Origin: Candidatus Rhodoferax bjergmarkensis
Lineage (GTDB): Bacteria > Pseudomonadota > Gammaproteobacteria > Burkholderiales > Burkholderiaceae_C
Reading direction: 5' to 3'
Assembly: GCA_016708345.1 (NCBI GenBank)
Contig: JADJFX010000038.1
Span: forward strand, 94,728-158,727
Length of the DNA stretch: 64,000 nt
Made by a program: the position numbers and the translations under genes. The notes beneath the pieces are model-generated. The model had not been told where the DNA came from and did not search any database. It was given only the letters and a program-made list of their open reading frames with translations. Shown in pieces: positions 8,889 through 17,267 of this stretch. Every line of letters begins with the position of its first letter. Positions within the stretch are counted from its first letter, which is position 1.

Positions 8889-10280
8889 ATGCATAAATTG
8901 TCGTTACTCGATCTCGGTTTTTTTGTCGCCGAGTCGCAGGCCAGCCCCAAACACGTGGGCGGTCTGTTGATTTGCAAACGGCCTGCCAAATCAAGCCCGG
9001 CCTTTGCCAAGACTCTTTACCAAGACTATTTGACCTTCACCGATGTCAAAGCACCCTTTAACCGTGTGATCCAGTTTTCCCTGCGATCCATGCCGCACTG
9101 GAAAACCATCGACAAGGTGGACTTGAGCGAGCACGTTTTTTACCACAAGCTGCGCCCCGGCCACAACGACCGACCGTCGCTTTACAAGCTGGTTTCCCAA
9201 TTGCACACGCCCGTGCTGGACCGCTCGCGCCCGCTGTGGGAAGTACACGTGATTGACGGCCTTGAAGACGGCCAGTTTGCGATGTACCACAAGATGCACC
9301 ATGCCTATGCCGATGGCATCACCATGGCACGCTGGACCGCCGACAACATGACCGAATCTGCCGACGACTTGACCATCACCCCGGTATGGACGCAGCGACT
9401 CAGTGGCTACGGTGAAAGCCGCAAAAAACACAATCAGGCCATGATGCAGACGCTGTGGAAGGAAGTCAGCGGCACCACCTTGCGCTTCATGGGCGTTGCC
9501 CGTTTGGCCACCATGCTGTTTCTGGAAAGTGTGAACCTCACCAAAAACGCCATTGCCCTGCCCTTTGTATCCAGCGCCAAAACGCCTTTGACCGGCCAGG
9601 TCACCACCGGACGCCAGTTCACGACCGCGGGCGTTTCCATGAAGCGCATCGACCGCGTTCGGGAACGCACCCGGTCAACGCTCAACCATATCGCACTGAC
9701 CTGCCTGGATGGTGCCTTGCGCCGCTACCTGAGCGACCAAGGTGTCGAGCTAAAGCGCCCCATCACCATTCAGATGCCGGTCAATTTGCGCCAGGAAGGT
9801 GAAAAAACGGCGGGCAACAAGGTGGGAATTGTTCTGGTGGAACTCTCCACACCGACCGACGACCCCTATGTGCGCCTGCGCAACATCGGTTTCTCGCTGC
9901 GCAACGTGCGCACCATGGTGGACAGCGTTGCTCCCGAAAGTATTGAGTCCTACACCCTCATCACCGGGCTGATCGCACAAATTGCCGAGATGCTGGGGCT
10001 GAGCAACACCCTGCCGCCATGGGGCAATACCTTCGTCTCCAATGTGCCCGGTCCGCGGCATCACTTGTTCATCAAGGGGGCCCGCATGGAAGAGATGCAC
10101 CCCGTGAGTCTGCTGCCGCCGAGCAACTTGCTCAACATCACCTTGTTCAGCTACGCGGGCGAGCTGTTCTTTGGCCTGATTGCGTCGGATGAGCTGCCCA
10201 ACCTGCAGCGCCTAGGCGCTTATGTGCAGGAAGCCTTCACCGATCTGGAAAAAGCCGTCACCGACGCCCATGCGGTCTGA
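8889..10280 (+). CDS. Wax ester synthase / diacylglycerol acyltransferase (WS/DGAT)
   Basis: A 463-residue bifunctional acyltransferase that uses acyl-CoA to make wax esters or triacylglycerol as storage lipid. The hallmark condensation motif is HHAYADG (137-143), with catalytic His138 and Asp142. The conserved PLW (115-117) comes before it. A second conserved block NVPGPRHHLFIKGARMEEMHP lies in the C-terminal half. Length is typical for the family. It is monocistronic, and its upstream region 8808-8888 is AT-rich. The presence of this gene alone does not prove storage lipid; paralogues vary in substrate. Confidence 0.93.
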   Translation: MHKLSLLDLGFFVAESQASPKHVGGLLICKRPAKSSPAFAKTLYQDYLTFTDVKAPFNRVIQFSLRSMPHWKTIDKVDLSEHVFYHKLRPGHNDRPSLYKLVSQLHTPVLDRSRPLWEVHVIDGLEDGQFAMYHKMHHAYADGITMARWTADNMTESADDLTITPVWTQRLSGYGESRKKHNQAMMQTLWKEVSGTTLRFMGVARLATMLFLESVNLTKNAIALPFVSSAKTPLTGQVTTGRQFTTAGVSMKRIDRVRERTRSTLNHIALTCLDGALRRYLSDQGVELKRPITIQMPVNLRQEGEKTAGNKVGIVLVELSTPTDDPYVRLRNIGFSLRNVRTMVDSVAPESIESYTLITGLIAQIAEMLGLSNTLPPWGNTFVSNVPGPRHHLFIKGARMEEMHPVSLLPPSNLLNITLFSYAGELFFGLIASDELPNLQRLGAYVQEAFTDLEKAVTDAHAV

Positions 10281-10378
10281 ACAGGCCTGGCGCAACATCT
10301 GGCCAGCAGCGCCCCGGCGCGCCCGTAAAATCGCTGTTTTTGCAGATTCTCCAAGCGTAATTCTTTAAGGAAAAATTG

Positions 10379-11317
10379 ATGAGCCCCCTACCCCCTTCAA
10401 TGGCTGACCGTGATGGAAAAATCTGGATGGATGGCCAGATGGTGGACTGGCGTGACGCCAAAATCCACGTCCTGACCCACACACTGCACTACGGCTGCGG
10501 CGCTTTTGAGGGGGTTCGCGCGTACAAAGGAGAGGGTGGCACTGCCATTTTTCGCCTGCAGGAGCACACCGACCGCCTGTTCAACAGCGCCAAAATTTTG
10601 CGCATGAAAATCCCGTTCACCAAAGAACAGGTGAACGAAGCGCAGATTGCCGTCATTCGTGAAAACAAGCTGGAGTCCGGCTATTTGCGCCCCCTGACCT
10701 GGATTGGCGACCGCAAACTGGGCGTCTCCCCCAAGGGCAACACCATTCACCTGATGGTGGCGGCCTGGCCCTGGGGCGCTTACCTTGGTGAGGACGGCAT
10801 GAAACGCGGCATCCGCGTCAAAATTTCCAGCTACACGCGCCACCACGTCAACATCACCATGACGCAGGCCAAGGCAGTGAGCAACTACACCAACTCCATT
10901 TTGGCCAACATGGAAGCCACCGACGACGGCTACGACGAGGCCATGCTGCTCGATGCGTCCGGCTTTGTCAGCGAAGGTGCTGGCGAGAACCTGTTTGTCG
11001 TCAAGGACGGCGTGGTTTACACGCCCGACCTGTCCGCAGGTGCCCTCAACGGCATCACCCGAAACACCGTGTTCCATATCTGCAAGGACCTGGGGCTTGA
11101 ACTGGTGCAAAAGCGCATCACGCGCGACGAGGTCTATATCTGTGACGAGGCCTTCTTTACCGGCACCGCTGCCGAGGTAACCCCCATTCGTGAACTCGAT
11201 CGCATCGAACTGGGATGCGGCAGCCGTGGCCCGATCACCGAAAAAATCCAGAGCGCGTTTTTTGACATCGTCAATGGCCGCAACCCCAAATATGCCCACT
11301 GGCTGACAAAAGTTTAG
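10379..11317 (+). CDS. ilvE: Branched-chain amino acid aminotransferase
   Basis: A 312-residue fold-type IV PLP enzyme that transaminates leucine, isoleucine and valine with 2-oxoglutarate. The PLP-binding lysine is probably K165 in MTQAKAVSNY. Other family blocks are HYGCGAFEGVRAY (37-49), LDASGFVSEGAGENLF and FFTGTAAEVTPI. A TTG directly precedes the ATG at 10379, but TTAAGGA lies at proper spacing for the ATG, so the ATG is chosen. It is followed after 26 bp by the zinc-finger gene and the heptosyltransferase, an arrangement I recall in related genomes. Confidence 0.95.
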   Translation: MSPLPPSMADRDGKIWMDGQMVDWRDAKIHVLTHTLHYGCGAFEGVRAYKGEGGTAIFRLQEHTDRLFNSAKILRMKIPFTKEQVNEAQIAVIRENKLESGYLRPLTWIGDRKLGVSPKGNTIHLMVAAWPWGAYLGEDGMKRGIRVKISSYTRHHVNITMTQAKAVSNYTNSILANMEATDDGYDEAMLLDASGFVSEGAGENLFVVKDGVVYTPDLSAGALNGITRNTVFHICKDLGLELVQKRITRDEVYICDEAFFTGTAAEVTPIRELDRIELGCGSRGPITEKIQSAFFDIVNGRNPKYAHWLTKV

Positions 11318-11343
11318 TCTGCCCACCACTGATCAGGAACAAG

Positions 11344-11553
11344 ATGAGTAACTCAACTGTTGAACTGCTGGCCAAAGACCTCAACGCCCAAGGCGGCGTC
11401 TATTGCCCCAGCCCCCAGGCCGGCATGAAACTCTGGAGCAGCCACCCCAAGGTTTACCTGGACGTGGCGGGCAGCGGGCAAGCCAAATGCCCCTATTGCG
11501 GCACGGTGTACAAACTGAAGGCGGGCGAACACGTCGGGGGGGGGGGGGGGTGA
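11344..11553 (+). CDS. Small zinc-finger protein (zf-CHCC-like) with poly-Gly tail
   Basis: A 69-residue protein with a likely zinc site formed by C21, H34, C49 and C52 (CPYCGTVYKL). This matches the zf-CHCC domain seen in NADH dehydrogenase accessory subunit-type small proteins that sit after ilvE in many proteobacteria. The last five residues are all glycine, encoded by a run of 15 G (11536-11550) ending directly at the TGA. This end looks unlike a natural family C-terminus. The stop overlaps the GTG start of the next gene (GTGA, 11550-11553). Confidence 0.8.
   Translation: MSNSTVELLAKDLNAQGGVYCPSPQAGMKLWSSHPKVYLDVAGSGQAKCPYCGTVYKLKAGEHVGGGGG
11536..11550. repeat. Homopolymer run of 15 G at a gene junction
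   Basis: Fifteen consecutive G on the + strand cover the last five codons of the zinc-finger gene, the position where the Shine-Dalgarno of the following heptosyltransferase should be, and the first base of its GTG start. A 16th G would remove the stop and fuse the two genes in one frame. It is either a slippage-prone contingency tract or a sequencing artefact. Confidence 0.9.
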
Positions 11554-12566
11554 GTCAACGGCCACCACTATCCTCTCTGGTCATCGCCCCCCAATGGATT
11601 GGGGATGCGGTCATGACCGATCCCCTGATGCGCCGCCTGCAGGCGCGCGGCGAGCGTTTGACCGTCGGCGCACTGCCGTGGGTGGCACCGGTCTACCGGG
11701 CGATGCCGCACGTGGCCGAGGTGATTGAGTTCCCCTTTGCCCACGGTGGCCTGCAGTTCAAGGCGCGACGCAGCCTGGCCAAACAGCTCGAAGGCCGCTT
11801 CGACACAGCCTATATTTGCCCCAACTCCCTGAAAAGCGCCTTGCTGCCGTTTCTGGCCAGCATACCCAAACGCGTCGGCTATCTGGGGGAGGCGCGCGTG
11901 GGTCTGCTCACCCACCGCCTGAAAAACCCGCCCAAAAACAAACGCCCGCCCATGGTGGCGTTCTATTCAGCGCTCAGTGGCGAAGCCGATGTGGCCAATG
12001 ACCGGCCCCGGTTGCAGCTCGATGCCACTGAAGTACAAGCCGCGCTGGCCACCTTGGGGCTGGCACAAGGCGGCTACTACGTGTTTGCGCCCGGCGCTGA
12101 ATACGGCCCGGCCAAGCGCTGGCCAGCAGCGCATTTCTCTGAACTGGCACGCCAGCTTGACCTGCCGGTGGTGCTGCTGGGCTCCGGCAAGGAGTTTGAG
12201 CTGTGCCAGCAAATTGCGGCACCGGTCAACGCCGGGCAACCGCAGAAGTGCCTGAATTTGGCAGGAAAAACCTCGCTGGCGCACGCCTTCTGTGCGATAG
12301 CAGCTACCAAAAGCATAGTAAGCAACGATTCGGGCCTGATGCACGTGGCCGCCGCCTTTGGGGTGCAGCAAGTGGCCATTTTCGGCTCCAGCAGCCCGCT
12401 GCACACGCCGCCACTGAACGAGCGCGCCACCGTGCTGTGGCTCAAAACCCAGGCCGACTACCAGCCCCCGCTGGACTGCGCCCCCTGCTTTGAGCGCGAA
12501 TGTCCGTTGGGCCACACCCGCTGCCTGAACGACATCAGCGCCACTCAGGTGCTATCGTATTTATAG
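11550..12566 (+). CDS. waaF: Lipopolysaccharide heptosyltransferase II (WaaF-like)
   Basis: A 338-residue GT9 glycosyltransferase that adds the second heptose to the LPS inner core. Visible blocks are APQWIGDAVMTDPL at the N-terminus, FAPGAEYGPAKRWP in the linker region and SNDSGLMHVAAAFG with GSSSPLHTPP in the nucleotide-sugar domain. The N-terminus is taken at GTG 11550, which gives the family start and a four-base overlap with the upstream stop. Two family A repeat segments touch it: 12294-12325 inside the frame (residues near CAIAATKSIVSN) and 12560-12600, whose TATAGC provides the stop codon. Confidence 0.88.
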   Translation: MSQRPPLSSLVIAPQWIGDAVMTDPLMRRLQARGERLTVGALPWVAPVYRAMPHVAEVIEFPFAHGGLQFKARRSLAKQLEGRFDTAYICPNSLKSALLPFLASIPKRVGYLGEARVGLLTHRLKNPPKNKRPPMVAFYSALSGEADVANDRPRLQLDATEVQAALATLGLAQGGYYVFAPGAEYGPAKRWPAAHFSELARQLDLPVVLLGSGKEFELCQQIAAPVNAGQPQKCLNLAGKTSLAHAFCAIAATKSIVSNDSGLMHVAAAFGVQQVAIFGSSSPLHTPPLNERATVLWLKTQADYQPPLDCAPCFERECPLGHTRCLNDISATQVLSYL

Positions 12567-12602
12567 CTGCTTGCGCAAGCAGAACGTGCGGTAGAGCCCT
12601 AT
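12558..12602. repeat. Family A repeat (AGCTGCT type) ending waaF
   Basis: Contains TTATAGCTGCTTGCGCAAGC, a self-complementary TGCTTGCGCAAGCA core, then GTGCGGTAGAG. The TAG in its first part is the waaF stop codon. It resembles the segment at 56250-56290, which also has ATAGCTGCT, CGCGCAA and CGTGCGGTA in the same order. It could act as a weak terminator because of the hairpin. Confidence 0.75.
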
Positions 12603-12770
12603 TTCATTCATAAAAATGCGCTTGGTTGCAGTTCCAGCCCGGTGCAACATCAGGCGGCTTGGCAAGATATGGGCGTACTGAACTCGGTGGCGCGCGGCGG
12701 GCGGGCAACGCACAAGCAGCAAGATTGGTAGCATCGGAGCCATGCACATTGCTTCCATCCAGGCGGGGCT

Positions 12771-15700
12771 ATGACCTCACCCACGCCGCGCCTCACCCTT
12801 CAATTGCTGGGCTTGTTCCGATTGGCGAGCCGGGGTGTGGGCGTCGATTTGGCCTACGAGAAAGGTCGTGCGCTGCTGGCATTTTTGGCCCTGCAAGCCG
12901 GGCGGTCCTACACACGTGACTACCTGGCGCAATTGCTGTGGCCGGCGCTGGAGCGCACCACGGCGCTGGCCAATTTACGACTGGTTTTGCATAATCTGCG
13001 CCCACTCATCAATGGGGAAGATGATGCACAGGACAACGCGCTTTTGCAGGTCAGTCGCAGCGCAGTGGCGCTGCAGGTGGACGAGCGAATCGACGTTGAC
13101 GCCATCCGGTTTCTGGCTCCCACATTGGCCTGCACCACCGTTGCAGCACCCGGTTTTTGCACGGACTGCCTGGCCGACATGGCGCAGTGCGCTGCGCTCT
13201 ACCAGGGTGAATTCCTGCAAGGTTTTGCGTTGCCGGACTGCCCGGAATTTGAAGACTGGCTGTATCCCCAGCGCGAACGGGTGCTGCAGCGCGCACTCAG
13301 CCGCCTAGCCCAGCTGTCAGACACCCATGAACGCGCTGGTGCGTTTACGCAGGCCCTGCCTTTCGCGCAGCGCTTTTTGGCACTCGACCCCTGGAATGAG
13401 CATGGGAGCCGGCGCGTCATGCGCCTGCTGGCGCTATGCGCCCAGCACGATGCAGCACTCTCCCACTTCGACCGCTGGTGCCGCGTTGTCAAGGACGAGC
13501 TCGGGCTCTTGCCTTCAGAAGAGACGCGCACACTGGCTGAGCACATTCGCAACCATGCCCTGCCACCCAAGGGACGGCGCAGTTCCGATGCATCCCTTGC
13601 GGCACCGACCGTTCCCCTTTCACGCGCACAGCGCCGCCAGGTGACGGTACTGCACTGTGCACTGGAGGTGGGCGGCGTGGACGACCCGGACGCCGCCATG
13701 GCCCGGCTGCACGGCCCCCAGCAGCGCTGTGGCGACATCATCCGCGCCTTTTCGGGCTACCTGGTGCAAGCGCACGGCGGCAGCCTGCTGGCCTATTTTG
13801 GCTATCCCCATGCTGTCGAAAACAGTGCAAGGCAGGCGGTACGGGCGGCACTGGCCTTGCGCGACGAAAAGTTCATCGGTCTGTCCTTGCGCATGGGGGT
13901 GCACACGGGCATGGTGATCAGCGGTGGCGAGCCCGATGTGCCTGACGCGATTGGCGCTGCATCCAACGTCGCCATCCGCCTGCGCCAGCAACTTGACGAC
14001 GGCGAAATTGCCATCAGCCGCGCCACCCACCGTTTGGTGGCGGGGTATTTTGACTGCACAGCACACACAGGTGACGCCTGCCGTGTGCTGCAAGAAAGCG
14101 GCGCACGCGACCGGCTGGAGGCCGCCGACACGCTGACCCCCTTGGTGGGCCGCACCCAGGAGCTTGCCACCTTGCTCGCACTGTGGCAGCAAGCCCAGCA
14201 GGGCAGCCCGCGCGCCGTGCTGCTGCAAGGCGATGCAGGCATCGGCAAGTCGCGCCTGGTGCTGGCGCTCAAGCAGGCCCTGAAAGACACCCCCTTCGCA
14301 AGTACCGAAATGCGTTGTGTTCCGGAGTACAGCCAAACGCCTTTTCACCCCTTGATCGAGCTGTTTCAGGCCACGATGGGCTTTGTGGCGACCGACTCAA
14401 CGCTTTCGCGCGCGCAAAAGCTTGCCCAGTACGTAGCGACCCACTACCCCGGCGAACAGGCCGATGTGCATGCGCTGCTGGCCAAGCTGTTGTCCCTGCC
14501 CATGCATTCGCCAGCGAATGATGCGCTGACCACCTCACCCCGCCAGCGCGAAAGAACCTTGCAAATCGTGCTGGAGAGGCTCTACACCATGGCGCAGCCC
14601 CGGCCCGTGCTGTTGGTGGTGGAAGACCTGCACTGGGCCGACCCCTCTTCCCTGGAACTGCTCAATCGAGTCATTTCGCATCAACGGCCCGGGGCCTGGA
14701 TGGCCGTCATGACGGCCCGGCCCGATTTTTCACCGCCGTGGGCGCAGGATCGGTGCGCCACCATGCCCCTGCAGGCACTGAACACCCAGGAGGCCCGCGC
14801 GCTGGTGGACGCCGTGCTGCCTGAGTTGCCCCCTGCCGTGGCACGCTCCATCGTGCAGCGCGCCGATGGCATCCCCCTGTTGTTAGAAGAACTGGCCAAG
14901 GAGCTGACGGGCCAAGACCTGAGCGCCATCCCCTCGACCTTGCAAGACTTGCTGACCGCCCGCCTGGATGCGCTGGGCGCGGCCAAGCTGGTGGCACAGC
15001 AAGCTGCCACCATCGGGCGCGGGTTCACACTCGATTTTTTATGCCGCATTGCCAGCCTGGACGAAAAAAGCCGTGGGCCATGCGCTGCGCCAGTTGCGTT
15101 CGGCAGGTTTGCTGCACCTTGTGGCCCCACGGCATTTCAATTCAGCCATGCACTGCTGCGCGATGCGGCCTACCAGTCCCAAACCCGCCCTGAGCGCCAG
15201 GCCACACACCTGCGCATTGCAAAGGCACTGCAGTCAGATGCAGACGTGCGCCCCGAACTGCTGGCACAGCACTGGACGGCGGGCGGCCAGTTGCGTGAAG
15301 CCGCACGCTGCTGGCTCGCGGCCAGCCAGCTGGCCCGCCAGCAATCCGCCCACCAAGAGGTCATATTGCATTGCAGGGCAGGCCTGGACGTGCTGGCACA
15401 ACTGCCCGACGATGTGCAGCGCCAGCGCCTGGAGTGCGATTTGCAAATCAAACTGGGCGCTTCCCTGTGCGCAACGCAGGGCTACACCTGTGCACAAGGC
15501 GCAGCAGCCTACACCCGTGCCATGGCCTTGTGTGCCGATGCCCAGCAAGAACCCCATGTGGACCTGTTCATTGCCCTGTGGGGGCTGTGGGCCAGCGCCA
15601 GCCAACGGGTTGACTACAACCATTCCCAAGAACTGGCGCAGCAGCTGCAGCGCATGGCGCAAAACCTCGGCGACCCGGTTCACATTCAACAAGCCTGTTT

Positions 15701-16592
15701 TGCACAAGGTGTGACGCATTTTCGGCAGGGCCATTTTGAGGATGCACACCGGCAGTTTCGGCAAGTTCAGGCGCTGTATGAGCCCACCCAGCAAACCAGC
15801 CATGTGGCGCGCTTTGGCGAAGACGTTGGCGTCACCAATGGCTCACATAGGTCAGGCGTGTTGTGGCTGATGGGTTGTGCCGATCAAAGTTTGCGCACCA
15901 GTGGCCAAACGGTGGCCTACGCACGCCAGCTGGAGCACCCCTACAGTTTGGCCTATGCGCTCACCTACGCCATGCTGCTGCACTGCAATATGCGACAGCC
16001 CGTCGCCTGCCTGGCCTTGGCCGATGAAACCCTGGCGCTGGCTCAGCAGCACGGTTTTGCGCTGTGGCAAATGGGCGCGGCACTGCTGCGCGGGTGGGCC
16101 ATGGCCCAAATGAAAATGCCCCAAGGCCTTGAGCTGATGCAGCAATGCGTGAACGCCACACGCGCGGCACTCGGCAGTGTCGAAGTGATGGGCCTGGAGC
16201 CCCTGGCCCAGGCCAGTGTCAGCGCCGGGCGAGCGGACCTTGCCTTGGCGACCCTTGACGAGGCCTTTGCCACCGGCAGCGCCAAAGCCGACCACCACCT
16301 GGACGCTGAACTCCACCGGCTTCAGGGCGAGGCCCTGCTGCTGCAATCTCCATCCAACGCCGCTCAAGCCGTGGTGTGTTTCCAGGCCGCACTGCACATC
16401 AGCCAACAGCAGCACGCCAAGGTTTTCGAATTACGTGCCGCTACCAGCCTGGCCCGGCTGTGGAAGAAGAAGCGCAAGGCCCAAGCTGCGCATGCCCTGC
16501 TGGCGGGCGTTTATGAGGCTTTCAGTGAAGGCTTCGATACGCCCGACCTGCAAGACGCGCGCCAACTGCTTGTGCGGCTGACGCCACCTTAA
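12771..16592 (+). CDS. Giant SARP-type regulator with cyclase-like domain, AAA ATPase and TPR repeats
   Basis: A 1273-codon signal-transduction protein. Residues 8-100 form an OmpR-like winged helix, followed by a bacterial transcriptional activator domain (to about 265, SHFDRWCRVVKDELGLLPSEET). Residues about 285-430 resemble a class III nucleotide cyclase (RMGVHTGMVISG) but lack an obvious full set of catalytic residues. An AAA/STAND ATPase follows with Walker A GDAGIGKS (487-494) and Walker B VLLVVEDLHWAD (about 613-624). A long alpha-helical TPR-like region runs from about 830 to the end. Residues 765-789 are read in a shifted frame (see findings). It stands alone, 204 bp after waaF; its target is unknown. 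Confidence 0.85.
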   Translation: MTSPTPRLTLQLLGLFRLASRGVGVDLAYEKGRALLAFLALQAGRSYTRDYLAQLLWPALERTTALANLRLVLHNLRPLINGEDDAQDNALLQVSRSAVALQVDERIDVDAIRFLAPTLACTTVAAPGFCTDCLADMAQCAALYQGEFLQGFALPDCPEFEDWLYPQRERVLQRALSRLAQLSDTHERAGAFTQALPFAQRFLALDPWNEHGSRRVMRLLALCAQHDAALSHFDRWCRVVKDELGLLPSEETRTLAEHIRNHALPPKGRRSSDASLAAPTVPLSRAQRRQVTVLHCALEVGGVDDPDAAMARLHGPQQRCGDIIRAFSGYLVQAHGGSLLAYFGYPHAVENSARQAVRAALALRDEKFIGLSLRMGVHTGMVISGGEPDVPDAIGAASNVAIRLRQQLDDGEIAISRATHRLVAGYFDCTAHTGDACRVLQESGARDRLEAADTLTPLVGRTQELATLLALWQQAQQGSPRAVLLQGDAGIGKSRLVLALKQALKDTPFASTEMRCVPEYSQTPFHPLIELFQATMGFVATDSTLSRAQKLAQYVATHYPGEQADVHALLAKLLSLPMHSPANDALTTSPRQRERTLQIVLERLYTMAQPRPVLLVVEDLHWADPSSLELLNRVISHQRPGAWMAVMTARPDFSPPWAQDRCATMPLQALNTQEARALVDAVLPELPPAVARSIVQRADGIPLLLEELAKELTGQDLSAIPSTLQDLLTARLDALGAAKLVAQQAATIGRGFTLDFLCRIASLDEKSRGPCAAPVAFGRFAAPCGPTAFQFSHALLRDAAYQSQTRPERQATHLRIAKALQSDADVRPELLAQHWTAGGQLREAARCWLAASQLARQQSAHQEVILHCRAGLDVLAQLPDDVQRQRLECDLQIKLGASLCATQGYTCAQGAAAYTRAMALCADAQQEPHVDLFIALWGLWASASQRVDYNHSQELAQQLQRMAQNLGDPVHIQQACFAQGVTHFRQGHFEDAHRQFRQVQALYEPTQQTSHVARFGEDVGVTNGSHRSGVLWLMGCADQSLRTSGQTVAYARQLEHPYSLAYALTYAMLLHCNMRQPVACLALADETLALAQQHGFALWQMGAALLRGWAMAQMKMPQGLELMQQCVNATRAALGSVEVMGLEPLAQASVSAGRADLALATLDEAFATGSAKADHHLDAELHRLQGEALLLQSPSNAAQAVVCFQAALHISQQQHAKVFELRAATSLARLWKKKRKAQAAHALLAGVYEAFSEGFDTPDLQDARQLLVRLTPP

Positions 16593-17150
16593 AAAAACAG
16601 GAGTCACTCGGATTTTGGTCGTGAATGACTCCAAAAGGCCAGCAGCCGCCGATCTCACAGCAGGACTCAGTCCGACGTGGCATTGAGCTCCGGGCGCACT
16701 CCCCCGCCCGCTTTGCGGTCTCCTCCTTGACCTCACTGCACTGAATGCCACGCCGTCCTGAGTCTTCAAGCGTTGTTGGCAATGGGGCCGGTTGTTATAG
16801 AGAGGTTGCGCATCCACATTGCCGGCTGACGATGGCGCCGGGGTGGATGGTGCAGCGAAGTAAAGGAGGAGGATCGGGCGCAGTCCGGTCCGGGGGACAT
16901 ATACCCCGGTGTCATCGGCCACTACAAACCTGTGCGTGCAATGTCCGCAAACACTGCGGACTTGACTTACGGCTGTGCCACGTGACCGACAGCAACCCGT
17001 CTCTTGCGGTAGTTCAGCACTATGGTCAAGTCCACCTTTCTGGCTAGTCACGGCGCTGAACTGAGTGGTCTAGAGCACTGGAATACGCACTGTGCCTCTA
17101 AGTCCGCGTCACCATGACGCCTTTTCCCCCGGATGGGGCCAACACGCGCC
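16593..17150. other. Non-coding stretch after the SARP-type gene
   Basis: About 560 bp without a convincing gene. Just after the stop is an inverted pair GGAGTCA (16602-16608) and TGACTCC (about 16626-16632) that could form a terminator hairpin. Several open frames cross the region on both strands, but none has a ribosome binding site or recognisable protein features. The right part leads into the promoter region of the esterase gene. Confidence 0.6.
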
Positions 17151-17180
17151 TCTAACGAACTTCTAACGACCTTCTAACGG
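17151..17180 (+). promoter_or_regulatory. Three direct TCTAACG repeats at 11-bp spacing upstream of esterase
   Basis: The heptamer TCTAACG occurs at 17151, 17162 and 17173, that is, at exactly one helical turn per step. OmpR/PhoB-family regulators bind direct repeats with this 11-bp period. The array ends about 88 bp before the ATG of the GDSL esterase at 17268, a usual place for an activator site. The regulator is not identified. Confidence 0.55.
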
Positions 17181-17267
17181 ACTGTTTTTACAGTACCGCA
17201 CCGCGCGCAAATACTTTTGCGTCGTCGGCACCCCTTAAATCCTATTTTTAAATTTCGAGGAGAACTC

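Noticed and set aside
10376..10378. TTG as start of ilvE
   Set aside because: The adjacent ATG has the better spacing to TTAAGGA.
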